From an uncultured Alphaproteobacteria bacterium (GTDB taxonomy: Bacteria; Pseudomonadota; Alphaproteobacteria; HIMB59; GCA-002718135), in assembly GCA_902595805.1 (NCBI GenBank), contig CACJRM010000004.1, forward strand, positions 1 through 64,000: 64,000 bases of DNA, written 5' to 3'. Positions 9,529-18,635 of this stretch are shown piece by piece. Under the pieces are notes generated by a model. The model made no database searches. It had not been told where the DNA came from and worked only from the letters and a program-made list of their open reading frames with translations. Both the position numbers and the translations under genes were made by a program. Each line of letters opens with the position of its first letter. The first letter of the stretch is position 1.

Positions 9529-10434
9529 TTAATTTACAATAATATTTTTAAGTATTTGTAGTGTATCCTGTGGATTAATATCAAGATTTTGGAACGATTT
9601 ATCGACATTTATGACAAGATTATCCTTTTCAAATAATATTAACTGTTCAGATGTAAGAGGCGAAATTGGAGTTTTTTCAGCAATATTTATCATAGGTTTC
9701 ATAAATGCCATAGGAACAGGAACTAAAACCCTAGTTTTGTTTAAAAAATCAGAAATATAATTAAAGAATTCTTTGTAAGAATAAATCCTTAGACCGGCAA
9801 GTTCATAAATATTTTTCCCTTTAATCTTGGACTTAATTATTTCATCAATAGCTAGAGATACATCGTCAATAAATACGGGTTGGAATTTTGTAGAACCATC
9901 TCCAAAAAGTGGGACAAAAAATGAAGCTTTGAATATTGGCAAAAGTCTTTTTAAGAAAATATCACCACCACCTATAATAACGCCTGGCCTAATAATATTT
10001 ACATTATCTAGTTGTTTAAAAGCTTCCTTTTCAGATTTATGTACTGCAACGCTTCTTGTTGAATTTTTATCAATATCTACACCAAGACCAGAAAAAAAAA
10101 TGAATTGTTTTAATTCCTTACTAGATTTTAAAATTCTAATAAGTTTCTTATTAAATTTGTATATTGTATTATTAAAATCACCCTTCTTTTGATCGTATGT
10201 AGTTTTCAAATTAATGCATACGTCGGAACTATTTAAAACAGATTTGAGCCTTTTATCTTCTAATGAAGAATAACGAAATGGAATTACCTGTCCTGTTACA
10301 CCTAAAAGTCGGATTTTAGCTTCTTGTACAGATCTTTGGTATGGAACAATGATTTTATGGCCATTTTTAGTAAGACGTCTTATTAAATGTTTACCTACAA
10401 AACCTGCACCTCCAAATATTACTATTGATTTCAT
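9529..10434 (-). CDS. NAD(P)-binding SDR-type protein, NDUFA9-like
   Basis: This 301-aa extended-SDR Rossmann protein begins with the dinucleotide motif IVIFGGAGFVGKHLIRRL (about 4-21). It has an FFSGLGVD strand, a downstream IIRPGVIIGGGD and a QPVFIDDV segment, as in NAD-dependent epimerase-like proteins of the complex I NDUFA9 group. The usual YxxxK is not obvious: HKSEKEAF stands at the expected place. An NADPH-binding structural role is therefore as likely as catalysis. Alphaproteobacteria often carry one such gene away from the nuo cluster. It precedes gltD on the same strand with 118 bases between them. Confidence 0.75.
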   Translation of the reverse strand: MKSIVIFGGAGFVGKHLIRRLTKNGHKIIVPYQRSVQEAKIRLLGVTGQVIPFRYSSLEDKRLKSVLNSSDVCINLKTTYDQKKGDFNNTIYKFNKKLIRILKSSKELKQFIFFSGLGVDIDKNSTRSVAVHKSEKEAFKQLDNVNIIRPGVIIGGGDIFLKRLLPIFKASFFVPLFGDGSTKFQPVFIDDVSLAIDEIIKSKIKGKNIYELAGLRIYSYKEFFNYISDFLNKTRVLVPVPMAFMKPMINIAEKTPISPLTSEQLILFEKDNLVINVDKSFQNLDINPQDTLQILKNIIVN

Positions 10435-10496
10435 GACCTTTAATTAAATAAGTGATATAAAGAAAAAATATAAAATAAACAGGCAATAAAATCAAA

Positions 10497-11105
10497 ATGA
10501 AAATAAATTTCTATAAAGGAGATCTTCCATCAAGTTTTAGAGCTTCTAATACAATAGCATTGGATAGTGAAACTATGGGATTAAATCCTAAAAGAGATAA
10601 ATTATGTTTAGTTCAAATTTCAAATGGTGATGAAATATGCAATCTTGTAAAAATTGACTTATCCATTGAAAAACCTTTAAATCTAATTAAAATTCTTAAG
10701 GATAATAAAATTCAAAAAATATTTCATTATGCTAGGTTTGATGTAGCAGTATTCAAATACAACTTCAGAATTAATATAAAAAATATTTACTGTACAAAGA
10801 TAGCATCAAAATTGGTAAGAACTTACACTGATAAACATGGATACAAAGATCTTTGTAGTGAATTATTGGGGAAATCAATTTCAAAAACTGAACAGTCTTC
10901 TGATTGGGGAGGAGAATTAACTAAAGATCAACAAAGATATGCTGCCACAGATGTCTTATATTTACATAAAATAAAAGATAAACTGAATAAAATGTTACAA
11001 AGAGAAAAAAGAGATAAACTAGCTAAAGCTTGCTTTGATTTTATTCAATACAGAGTTGATTTAGATATTAATGGATGGTCGGATCATGACATTTTTAAAC
11101 ACTAA
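10497..11105 (+). CDS. Short ribonuclease D-like 3'-5' exonuclease
   Basis: This 202-aa protein is a single DEDDy exonuclease domain without the HRDC domains of full RNase D. Exo I is ALDSETMG (Asp23, Glu25), Exo II is HYARFDVAVF (Asp82) and Exo III is YAATDVLYLH (Tyr148, Asp152), so all metal-binding residues are present. Short forms like this are common in alphaproteobacteria and trim structured RNA 3' ends, including tRNA precursors. The stop overlaps the next gene's start by one base. It therefore heads the co-directional run into the LPS and trp genes. Confidence 0.88.
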   Translation: MKINFYKGDLPSSFRASNTIALDSETMGLNPKRDKLCLVQISNGDEICNLVKIDLSIEKPLNLIKILKDNKIQKIFHYARFDVAVFKYNFRINIKNIYCTKIASKLVRTYTDKHGYKDLCSELLGKSISKTEQSSDWGGELTKDQQRYAATDVLYLHKIKDKLNKMLQREKRDKLAKACFDFIQYRVDLDINGWSDHDIFKH

Positions 11106-12064
11106 TGACTAATAACAAAAAAATAATTAGTAGTGCTAAGAGAACTTTATCAAGAGAACTTTTCAGTATAAAAAATTTAAATTCTACATTCAATAATAAT
11201 TTTTGTAAGGCAGTTAATTTAATTTATAATATTAAAGGCAAAATAGTGGTAACCGGTGTTGGTAAAAGTGCCCACATAGGTAGTAAGATATCAGCAACAC
11301 TTACATCTACTGGAACACCATCTTACTTTGTACATGCAACGGAAGCAAGTCACGGCGATTTAGGAAGTATAAAAAAAGAAGATTGTGTTTTAGCAATTTC
11401 AAATTCAGGTGAAACATCTGAATTGAATAATATAATTCAGTTCACTAAAAGATTTAATATTAAATTAATAAGTATAACAAGTAATTCAAAAAGTATACTT
11501 CATAAAAATTCTACAATAGGAATTCTATTCAAAAAACCAATAGAGGCCTGTCCTTTAAATTTGGCACCTACAAGCTCAACTTCTATGTCTATGATTATTG
11601 GAGATTGTATAGCCATCGCGTTATTAGAATTACGAGGATTTAAGAGTACCGAATTTAAAAGTCTTCACCCAGGAGGAAATTTAGGTAAAGATTTAAAAAA
11701 CTTAAGTGAAATTATGCATGTAAAAAAAGAACTTCCTATTGCAAAACTAGATGAAAAGATGTCAAAAGCTTTGATAACCATGACCCAAAAAAGTTTTGGT
11801 TGTATAGGAGTAATTAATAAGAAAAATCAAATTGTTGGTGTAATAACAGATGGGGATTTAAGGAGAAAATTAAATTCCAAATTTTTCGAAAAAAAAGCAT
11901 CTGAAATAATGACGAAAAATCCAACTTTAGCAGATAAAAATATGTTAGTAGGAGAGGCAATTAATTTAATGAATACAAAAAAAATAACTAGTTTATTTAT
12001 TTGCGATAAAAAAATACCATTAGGTATTGTGCACATTCATGATTTATTAAGATTGACGAGTTAA
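11105..12064 (+). CDS. kdsD: Arabinose-5-phosphate isomerase (KpsF/GutQ family)
   Basis: This 319-aa protein interconverts ribulose-5-phosphate and arabinose-5-phosphate, the first committed step to Kdo for LPS. An N-terminal SIS domain (about 40-180) shows VVTGVGKSAHIGSKISATL and HGDLGSI. Two CBS domains follow (about 205-319; IMHVKKELPIAKL and IMTKNPTLADKN). The position immediately before lptC-lptA-lptB is the usual alphaproteobacterial arrangement and supports the Kdo role over sugar-catabolic homologues. Confidence 0.93.
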   Translation: MTNNKKIISSAKRTLSRELFSIKNLNSTFNNNFCKAVNLIYNIKGKIVVTGVGKSAHIGSKISATLTSTGTPSYFVHATEASHGDLGSIKKEDCVLAISNSGETSELNNIIQFTKRFNIKLISITSNSKSILHKNSTIGILFKKPIEACPLNLAPTSSTSMSMIIGDCIAIALLELRGFKSTEFKSLHPGGNLGKDLKNLSEIMHVKKELPIAKLDEKMSKALITMTQKSFGCIGVINKKNQIVGVITDGDLRRKLNSKFFEKKASEIMTKNPTLADKNMLVGEAINLMNTKKITSLFICDKKIPLGIVHIHDLLRLTS

Positions 12065-12065
12065 T

Positions 12066-12515
12066 TTGAATTTTTTTTTATATATAAATAGAAGATTAAT
12101 ATTTTTTTTAGGGATACTAACATTATTTTTCTTCTTATTAATTGTTTTTTCAAAACAAATTAATCTCAGCAATACTGAAATAAATGTGACTAATAGAAAT
12201 TATTCTAACGTAGATATATCTGAACCAAAATTTGCTATTAATAACTATAAAAAAAAAATTCATATAACAGCATCGGAAGGTAATTTTTTGAGTAAGGATG
12301 AAATATTGCTAAAAGATAATGTTAGATTTAAGTCAAATGATTTTAGTATTGAAACTGAAAGAGTTATTTTTGATAGAAATAAACAAACGGCAAAAAGTGA
12401 AACCAAATCTTTATTTAAATCTAAAAATACTACAATTTCTTCGAATGGTTTTAATATTTATGACAATGGCAACAAAATAATATTTTTTGGAAAGTCTAAT
12501 ATAATTCTAAAATGA
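12066..12515 (+). CDS. lptC: LPS export ABC system periplasmic protein LptC
   Basis: This 149-aa protein has one N-terminal membrane helix (about 8-28, rich in Phe, Leu and Ile) and a small beta-jellyroll domain with the repeats typical of LptC (ITASEGNFLSKDEILLKDNVRF). LptC passes LPS from the LptB2FG complex to LptA in the periplasm. The start is a TTG one base after the kdsD stop. The end overlaps the lptA start by 4 bases. Sequence identity in this family is low, so the call rests largely on topology and neighbours. Confidence 0.85.
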   Translation: MNFFLYINRRLIFFLGILTLFFFLLIVFSKQINLSNTEINVTNRNYSNVDISEPKFAINNYKKKIHITASEGNFLSKDEILLKDNVRFKSNDFSIETERVIFDRNKQTAKSETKSLFKSKNTTISSNGFNIYDNGNKIIFFGKSNIILK

Positions 12516-13273
12516 AATTAATTTTAAAGATACTAATAATATTTATATTTTCATTAAATTTAGTTGCTAGAGAGAAAGGCGAAACAGAAATTACAACTGA
12601 TGATGGTATTGAAGTATTCCAAAATGAAAAATTCTATCTATTAAAAAAAAATGTAAAAATTGAATCAGATAATTTTACATTGTATGCTGATGAAGTAAAA
12701 ATTAATTTTGATAAAAGTTTGTATGATATTATTGAACTTAACGCTAAGGGTAATGTAGTCTTTAAGTCTGAAAAGTTTCAAATGAATGGTAATGGAAATT
12801 TGTTGAGATATGAAGTTAAAATTGAAAATTTAAAAATAGAAGGAAAGGGATCAAAGTTAAATAATAAAGATTTTGAAATGTTTTCAGATGGATTTATTCA
12901 AATTAATAATCAGAATGGTAACTTTACCTTAAAGGGTTTGAATTCAAAATTAGTAAATGATGATATAGTCATCATAGCTAAATCAATCGATGGTATTTTT
13001 TCAAATCTTAATAATAAAAGTGATATTACTAAGTTGGATATAAAAGATGAAAAAATATCTTATATCAATAATAATAATACAGAAATGTATGCAAAAAAAA
13101 TTAATTTTGATAATGAAACATCAATTATTGAATTAATTGATGATGTAACAATTATTCGTAATGAAGAAAAAATTACAGGTGATTATGGAACACTTGATAC
13201 TTCAAATAATTCATATAAAATTAAATCAAACAATCAAAGTAAAGTAACAGTCATAATTCAAAGTAATGAATAA
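12512..13273 (+). CDS. lptA: LPS transport protein LptA (OstA-like)
   Basis: This 253-aa protein has a hydrophobic N-terminal signal (about 3-18, LILKILIIFIFSLNLV) and repeating beta-jellyroll strands (for example FYLLKKNVKIESDNFTLYAD and ELNAKGNVVFKSEKFQM) of the OstA/LptA fold. LptA forms the periplasmic bridge that carries LPS to the outer membrane. It is longer than the roughly 185-aa E. coli protein, as is common in alphaproteobacteria. It is overlapped by lptC upstream and lptB downstream, so the three are translationally coupled. Confidence 0.87.
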   Translation: MKLILKILIIFIFSLNLVAREKGETEITTDDGIEVFQNEKFYLLKKNVKIESDNFTLYADEVKINFDKSLYDIIELNAKGNVVFKSEKFQMNGNGNLLRYEVKIENLKIEGKGSKLNNKDFEMFSDGFIQINNQNGNFTLKGLNSKLVNDDIVIIAKSIDGIFSNLNNKSDITKLDIKDEKISYINNNNTEMYAKKINFDNETSIIELIDDVTIIRNEEKITGDYGTLDTSNNSYKIKSNNQSKVTVIIQSNE

Positions 13274-14012
13274 TAAGTTTAATGTTTTGGACAACGGTTT
13301 ATCTATCAATAAAATCTCTAAAACTTATGGGAATAAACAAGTTGTAAGAGATATTAGTATAACAATTAAGAGAAATGAAATTGTAGGGTTATTAGGTCCA
13401 AATGGTGCTGGAAAAACAACTACTTTCTACATCATTGTGGGTTTAGTAAAGCCAGATAGTGGTAATATTATCCTTGATAAATTAGATGTTTCAAACTTAC
13501 CCATCTACTTAAGGGGTAAACTAGGTATTAGTTATCTTCCTCAAGAAGCATCAATTTTTAGAGGAATGAGTGTTGAAGATAATCTTTTATCAATAATTGA
13601 AATAAAAGAAAAAGATAAAAATAAACAAAATATTTTGTTACAAAATCTCCTAAATGAATTTGATATTAACCACGTTAAAAAATCTAAATCGATTGTACTA
13701 TCTGGAGGTGAAAGACGTAGATTGGAAATTGCAAGAACTCTTGCCACAAATCCAAAATATTTATTACTAGATGAACCATTAACAGGCATTGACCCTGTAT
13801 CCATAGAAGAAATAAAAATTATTATTAAAAAACTAAAAGAAAGAAATATTGGAATATTAATCACTGATCACAATGTTAGAGAAACTCTTAAAATTGTTGA
13901 TAAAGTATATATTGTTAATGAGGGAGCAATCTTTTATGAAGGAGATCCAATATCTGCAGTAAATGATGAAAAAATTAAAAAATTCTATTTAGGTTCAAAT
14001 TTTAGACTATAA
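13266..14012 (+). CDS. lptB: LPS export ABC transporter ATP-binding protein
   Basis: This 248-aa ABC ATPase powers LPS extraction from the inner membrane. It has Walker A GPNGAGKTT, the signature LSGGERRRLEIARTLA, Walker B YLLLDEPLTGIDP and the switch His in TDHNVRE, matching LptB closely. In many proteobacteria lptB is followed by rpoN, hpf and ptsN. Here aroA follows after one base, so the lpt block runs straight into the aroA-cmk-rpsA block. Confidence 0.95.
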   Translation: MNNKFNVLDNGLSINKISKTYGNKQVVRDISITIKRNEIVGLLGPNGAGKTTTFYIIVGLVKPDSGNIILDKLDVSNLPIYLRGKLGISYLPQEASIFRGMSVEDNLLSIIEIKEKDKNKQNILLQNLLNEFDINHVKKSKSIVLSGGERRRLEIARTLATNPKYLLLDEPLTGIDPVSIEEIKIIIKKLKERNIGILITDHNVRETLKIVDKVYIVNEGAIFYEGDPISAVNDEKIKKFYLGSNFRL

Positions 14013-14013
14013 A

Positions 14014-15312
14014 ATGATTAGTAACTCCATAGAAGCGGGTATCAATGGTATACCTAATATACCTGGTGATAAATCTATATCCCATAGATCAATTATTATA
14101 CCATCCATTTCTAATGGCATTTGTGAAGTTGATAATATTTTGAGATCTGATGATGTGTTGCATACACTCAATGCTTTTAAAACAATGGGAGTAAAAATAG
14201 AGAATTATGAAAAAAAAATAATAATATATGGTAAAGGATTAAATTCACTTCATGAACCAAAAGATCCGATATATCTAGGAAATTCTGGAACGAGTGCAAG
14301 ATTATTAACAGGCTTACTATCAGCGCAAAAATTTAAATCAGTATTGACAGGAGACAAATCTCTATCAAGTAGGCCAATGAAAAGAATTTCAGATCCGCTT
14401 TCTAGAATGAATGCAAAAATTATAACAAGTAATGGATCTTTGCCTCTCAGAATTGAAGCCAGTAATTTAATTCCAACAATTATAGATTTAAAAATTCCAT
14501 CTGCTCAAATAAAATCCGGTTTATTATTAGCAAGTTTAAACATAAAAGGCAAAACAACCATTATCGAGCATAAAATTACAAGAGATCATACAGAAACAAT
14601 GTTGTCATCATTTGGCTCAAATATAAAAGTATTTAAAGAAAATAATAAAAAGATAATAAATATTGAAGGACAAAAAGAGTTATTACCAAAAAATATAGAT
14701 GTACCAAATGATCTATCAAGTAGTGCATTTTTTATAGTCTCAGCATTAATTAATAAAAACTCAAATATAATTCTTAGAAATATTAATAATAATCCAACTA
14801 GAAATGGAATAATTTTAGCATTAAAAAAAATGGGTGGTAAAATTAAGTTAAAAAATCAAAGATATCACAATAATGAAAATGTTTGTGATATAGAGGTAGC
14901 TAGCTCAGAATTAACAGGATGTGAGTTAGGACCTGAGTTTGCTGACTTGATGATTGATGAATATCCAATTCTTGCAATTGCAGCTTCATTCGCAAATTCA
15001 CCAAGCTTGTTTAGAGGTTTAAAAGAGTTAAGAGTAAAAGAAAGCGATAGATTAAAATTAATATTATTAAATTTACAAAAATGTGGGGTGGAATGTAAAT
15101 CTGAAAATGATAACTTATTTATTAATCCAAAAAAAAAATATGATGTTATTAATAATATAATTCAAACTGATTTTGATCATAGAATTGCAATGGCTTTTTG
15201 TATTATGGCCACTAAAATAGGGCCTCTAAATATTTTAGATTCTGAATCTATAAAGACAAGTTTTCCAAATTTTCTTGAAGAATTAAATAAATTAGGTGGT
15301 AAGGTTTTTTGA
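14014..15312 (+). CDS. aroA: 3-phosphoshikimate 1-carboxyvinyltransferase (EPSP synthase)
   Basis: This 432-aa shikimate-pathway enzyme joins shikimate-3-phosphate and PEP. Recognisable parts are PGDKSISHRSIIIPS (about 17-31), GNSGTSARLLTGLLS, PSAQIKSGLLLASL, LRVKESDRLK and a C-terminal TDFDHRIAMAFCIMA. The order aroA-cmk-rpsA-ihfB is an old alphaproteobacterial synteny block. The TGA stop overlaps the TTG start of cmk, so the two are coupled. Confidence 0.97.
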   Translation: MISNSIEAGINGIPNIPGDKSISHRSIIIPSISNGICEVDNILRSDDVLHTLNAFKTMGVKIENYEKKIIIYGKGLNSLHEPKDPIYLGNSGTSARLLTGLLSAQKFKSVLTGDKSLSSRPMKRISDPLSRMNAKIITSNGSLPLRIEASNLIPTIIDLKIPSAQIKSGLLLASLNIKGKTTIIEHKITRDHTETMLSSFGSNIKVFKENNKKIINIEGQKELLPKNIDVPNDLSSSAFFIVSALINKNSNIILRNINNNPTRNGIILALKKMGGKIKLKNQRYHNNENVCDIEVASSELTGCELGPEFADLMIDEYPILAIAASFANSPSLFRGLKELRVKESDRLKLILLNLQKCGVECKSENDNLFINPKKKYDVINNIIQTDFDHRIAMAFCIMATKIGPLNILDSESIKTSFPNFLEELNKLGGKVF

Positions 15313-15944
15313 AAAGGATAATAGTAACTATAGATGGACCTGCCGCGTCAGGAAAAGAAAAAATATCAAAATACATTAGTAAAAAATGGAAATTAAAACA
15401 TTTAGATTCAGGTATACTTTACAGACAATTAGCACTTATTTTTTTAAAAAATAAAGTTGATATAAAAAATATTAAGCAGGTTAAAAAAAAGTTATTAGAA
15501 ATCGATAATGTTTCCTTTAAAAAAAGTAGAGAAATCAGGACTCAAATGATTAGTGATTTATCGTCTAAAATAGCAGTGTACAATTGTGTAAGAGTCTTTG
15601 TAAATAAATTACAATATGATTTTGTGAATAAAAATAAAAAAACACAAAGATTTGTTATCGATGGGAGAGATATAGGATCAGTTGTTTTTAAAAATGCTGA
15701 TTTAAAACTATATATTGAGGTAAATGCAGAAATTAGAGCAAAAAGAAGATATAAACAGTTGATTGATAGTGGTGAAAAGTCTATATACCCAAAAATTTTG
15801 AGGGATATAAAATTGAGAGATAAAAAAGATAAATTAAGAAAAAATTCACCACTTATAATTCCAAAGGGTGCATATATAATAGATAATAATTCCAGCTTTA
15901 AAAGTACAGTTAACCAAATTAACAAGTTGTTACAAAAAATATAA
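15309..15944 (+). CDS. cmk: Cytidylate kinase with variant P-loop
   Basis: This 211-aa protein phosphorylates CMP and dCMP. It has IDGPAASGK near the N-terminus, HLDSGILYRQLAL in the nucleotide-binding region, VIDGRDIGSVVF and the lid-like RAKRRYKQL segment. The P-loop reads GPAASGKEK where the family usually has GKGT, so Glu-Lys replaces Gly-Thr just after the invariant Lys. The rest of the protein looks intact. The start is TTG, overlapping the aroA stop. Synteny with rpsA two bases downstream confirms the identity. Confidence 0.9.
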   Translation: MKRIIVTIDGPAASGKEKISKYISKKWKLKHLDSGILYRQLALIFLKNKVDIKNIKQVKKKLLEIDNVSFKKSREIRTQMISDLSSKIAVYNCVRVFVNKLQYDFVNKNKKTQRFVIDGRDIGSVVFKNADLKLYIEVNAEIRAKRRYKQLIDSGEKSIYPKILRDIKLRDKKDKLRKNSPLIIPKGAYIIDNNSSFKSTVNQINKLLQKI

Positions 15945-15946
15945 AT

Positions 15947-17647
15947 ATGAACCAACAACATAATAATAAAATAACAAATTCTGAATATGACACATTGATC
16001 GCAAACTCATTAAAAAACTCTTCTGCTAAAGAAAAAAGCATTGCTTTAGGTAAAGTGATTTCTATTGAAAATGAAATCGTTACCATTGATGTTGGATTGA
16101 AGAGTGAGGGTCGTATCCCTTTGAGTGAGTTCTCAAGACCAGGACAAAAATCAGAGATTGCAGTAGGTGATGAAACTGAAGTATTTATTGAAAACGTTGA
16201 TAATGCTGACGGCGAAACACTTCTTTCAAGAGAAAAGGCTGTGAAACAAAAAGCTTGGCAAAATTTACAAATATCTTTTTCTGAAAACAAAATTGTTACT
16301 GGAGTTCCTTTTAATAGAGTTAAGGGCGGAATGAGTGTTGATTTGGATGGGGTTGTCGCATTTCTGCCCGGTAGTCAAATAGAAACGAGGCAAATTATTA
16401 AAGACACTAAAGAGCTTTTAAACAAACCTTTAGAACTTATGATTCTAAAAATGGATAAATATAGAGGAAACATAGTAGTATCAAGAAAAGCAATTACTGA
16501 AAATGAACTAAAAGAACAAAGAACAGAATTACTGAAAAACGTTAAAGAGGGGTCTGTTATTGAAGGTAAAGTTAAAAACATTACTGATTATGGTGCGTTT
16601 GTCGATTTGGGTGGAATAGATGGTTTAGTCCACGTAACAGACATTTCGTGGACAAAAATTAATAATCCCTCCGACATTCTTGAATTGAACTCAACCATTA
16701 AAGTAAAGGTTTTAAAATTTGATGAAGAACTATCGAGATTAAGTCTTGGAATAAAACAATTAAGTAAAGATCCTTGGGATGGTGTCAAAGAAAGTATAAT
16801 GATTGATGAAAAAGTTTTATGTAAAGTAGTTGGAATGAACGATAACAATGTTCATATTACTTTACATGATCAATTTGACGGAGTTATTTCTTTAAATGAG
16901 CTAAGTTGGTTAAAAAAGCCACCACATCCATCAAAGATAATTAACTTGAATGATGAAGTAGAAGTACTCGTTCTAGATATCGATGAAGAAAAAAGAAAAG
17001 TAAACTGTAGTCTTAAACAAACTAAGCAAAACCCATGGATAAAATTAAATGAAAAATTTAATATAAATGATACTTTTGAAACAGAAATTGTAAACATTGT
17101 TGATTTTGGTATTTTTGTAAAAGTATTGGATGAAATTGATGGCATGGTTCATATCTCAGACCTTAGTTGGGATGAAAAAGAGTGTGAAAATATAATTAAG
17201 AATTTCAAAAAAGGTGAGAAATTAACAGTTAAAATATTAGATATTAATGCAGATAAAGAAAGGATAAGCCTTGGTATTAAGCATTTAAAAAACGATCCAG
17301 TACAAGACTTTATTGAGTCAAATCCTGTTAATACTAAGGTAACGGGCAAAATTGTTAATATTGATGAAAAGGGTTTAAAGATTGAACTTGATAGCGAAAA
17401 GCAAATATTCGGTTTTGTTAAAAAATCTAATTTATCAAACGACAAAAATGAAAATAAAGTCGATAGATTTGCTTTAGAAGAAAATATTGACTCTGTAATA
17501 CAATCTATAGATGCAAAAACTAGAATATTAAATCTATCAATTAAAGAGCTTGAAATTAGAGATGAGAAAGAAGCTCTGAATAAGTATGGTTCTAGTACTT
17601 CTGGAGCATCTTTAGGTGACATCCTAGGCTCAGTACTAAAAAAATAG
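15947..17647 (+). CDS. rpsA: 30S ribosomal protein S1
   Basis: This 566-aa protein is built of consecutive S1 (OB-fold) RNA-binding repeats. The clearest ones carry GKVKNITDYGAFVDLGGIDG and TEIVNIVDFGIFVKVLDEID, each followed by LVHVTDISW or MVHISDLSW. S1 helps 30S subunits bind mRNAs, especially those with weak Shine-Dalgarno sequences. That fits this window, where few starts have a recognisable one. Codon use looks less AT-biased than in the neighbours, as expected for a highly expressed gene. No Shine-Dalgarno is visible before its own ATG. Confidence 0.97.
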   Translation: MNQQHNNKITNSEYDTLIANSLKNSSAKEKSIALGKVISIENEIVTIDVGLKSEGRIPLSEFSRPGQKSEIAVGDETEVFIENVDNADGETLLSREKAVKQKAWQNLQISFSENKIVTGVPFNRVKGGMSVDLDGVVAFLPGSQIETRQIIKDTKELLNKPLELMILKMDKYRGNIVVSRKAITENELKEQRTELLKNVKEGSVIEGKVKNITDYGAFVDLGGIDGLVHVTDISWTKINNPSDILELNSTIKVKVLKFDEELSRLSLGIKQLSKDPWDGVKESIMIDEKVLCKVVGMNDNNVHITLHDQFDGVISLNELSWLKKPPHPSKIINLNDEVEVLVLDIDEEKRKVNCSLKQTKQNPWIKLNEKFNINDTFETEIVNIVDFGIFVKVLDEIDGMVHISDLSWDEKECENIIKNFKKGEKLTVKILDINADKERISLGIKHLKNDPVQDFIESNPVNTKVTGKIVNIDEKGLKIELDSEKQIFGFVKKSNLSNDKNENKVDRFALEENIDSVIQSIDAKTRILNLSIKELEIRDEKEALNKYGSSTSGASLGDILGSVLKK

Positions 17648-17652
17648 GGTTA

Positions 17653-17961
17653 ATGTTAAAGTCAGAAATCCTTGATAGATTACAAAAAAAAAATAACAAT
17701 CTAAATCTAGAAGACATTGAGTTACTTTTTAATATTTTTATAAAAAAAATAATTAATTCATTAAAAGATGGCAAAAATATCGAGCTTAGGGGATTTGGAA
17801 CATTAAGTAGAAAAATTAATAGAGAAAAATTTGTTCGGAATCCAAAGACTAACAAAAAATTATTTAAAGATAAAAGTTATAAATTACATTTTAAAATAGG
17901 TAAAATTTTACATTTAAAAATTAATAATTCTGTTTTTTCTGAAAAAGAAGATGGATTCTAA
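17653..17961 (+). CDS. ihfB: Integration host factor beta subunit
   Basis: This 102-aa DNA-bending protein of the HU/IHF family is one half of IHF. It has the dimerisation helix region at the N-terminus, IELRGFGTLSRKINREKFVRNPKTN in the DNA-binding arm (the family usually has RNPKTGE) and a short C-terminal helix. The position directly after rpsA is typical for ihfB in proteobacteria. Its end overlaps pyrF by 11 bases. Confidence 0.88.
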   Translation: MLKSEILDRLQKKNNNLNLEDIELLFNIFIKKIINSLKDGKNIELRGFGTLSRKINREKFVRNPKTNKKLFKDKSYKLHFKIGKILHLKINNSVFSEKEDGF

Positions 17962-18634
17962 AAAAGTAATAGTTGCTTTAGATAGTAGTAATTTTGATAA
18001 AACAATAAAATTAGTAAAGATACTTAAAGATGATGTGTATGCTTTTAAAATTGGTTATGAATTTTTTTTTAATTTTGGATTGATTGGATATAAAAAAGTA
18101 TATTCAATTTGTCCTAAAATATTTTTAGATTTGAAACTACACGATATTCCAAACACTGTTAAAAAAGGTTTAAAGGCTCTTATTAAAATTAAACCTATTT
18201 TAACAACTATTCATATATCTGGTGGTGATGAAATGATGCAATCAACAAAAAGTGAAAAAAAATTGACTAAAGTACTTGGTGTTTCTATTTTAACTAGCAT
18301 GAATAATAAACAAACTAATAAATATTATAATGAAAAAAAAATATCTTCTTTAGTAAAAAAGTTTGCAAAGGCAGCAAAACAAAATATGTTAGATGGGGTT
18401 GTTTGCAGTCCTCAAGAAATAAAGCATATTAGGAAAACAGTTGGTAAAAAATTTATAATTGTTACACCAGGAATTAGAATAGATAAAAATATTAAAAATG
18501 ATGATCAAGAAAGAATTGAAACTCCTAAAAAGGCTATAAGCTTGGGTGCAAATTATTTAGTCATTGGTAGACCAATAACAAAGTCTAAGCATCCTTTAAA
18601 AATTCTAAAAGAAATTAATAATTCACTTATTTAG
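17951..18634 (+). CDS. pyrF: Orotidine 5'-phosphate decarboxylase
   Basis: This 227-aa TIM-barrel enzyme makes UMP from OMP. The catalytic D-x-K-x-x-D cluster is visible in FLDLKLHDIPNTV. The phosphate-binding strands include VTPGIRI and LVIGRPITKSKHP near the C-terminus. It starts inside the end of ihfB and is followed one base later by trpF. Confidence 0.95.
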   Translation: MDSKKVIVALDSSNFDKTIKLVKILKDDVYAFKIGYEFFFNFGLIGYKKVYSICPKIFLDLKLHDIPNTVKKGLKALIKIKPILTTIHISGGDEMMQSTKSEKKLTKVLGVSILTSMNNKQTNKYYNEKKISSLVKKFAKAAKQNMLDGVVCSPQEIKHIRKTVGKKFIIVTPGIRIDKNIKNDDQERIETPKKAISLGANYLVIGRPITKSKHPLKILKEINNSLI

Positions 18635-18635
18635 T

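Noticed and set aside
15919-17855. A string of minus-strand ORFs opposite rpsA and ihfB
   Set aside because: They mirror well-conserved coding sequence on the plus strand. They are Ser/Phe/Leu-rich translations expected from the reverse frame of AT-rich genes and show no domains.
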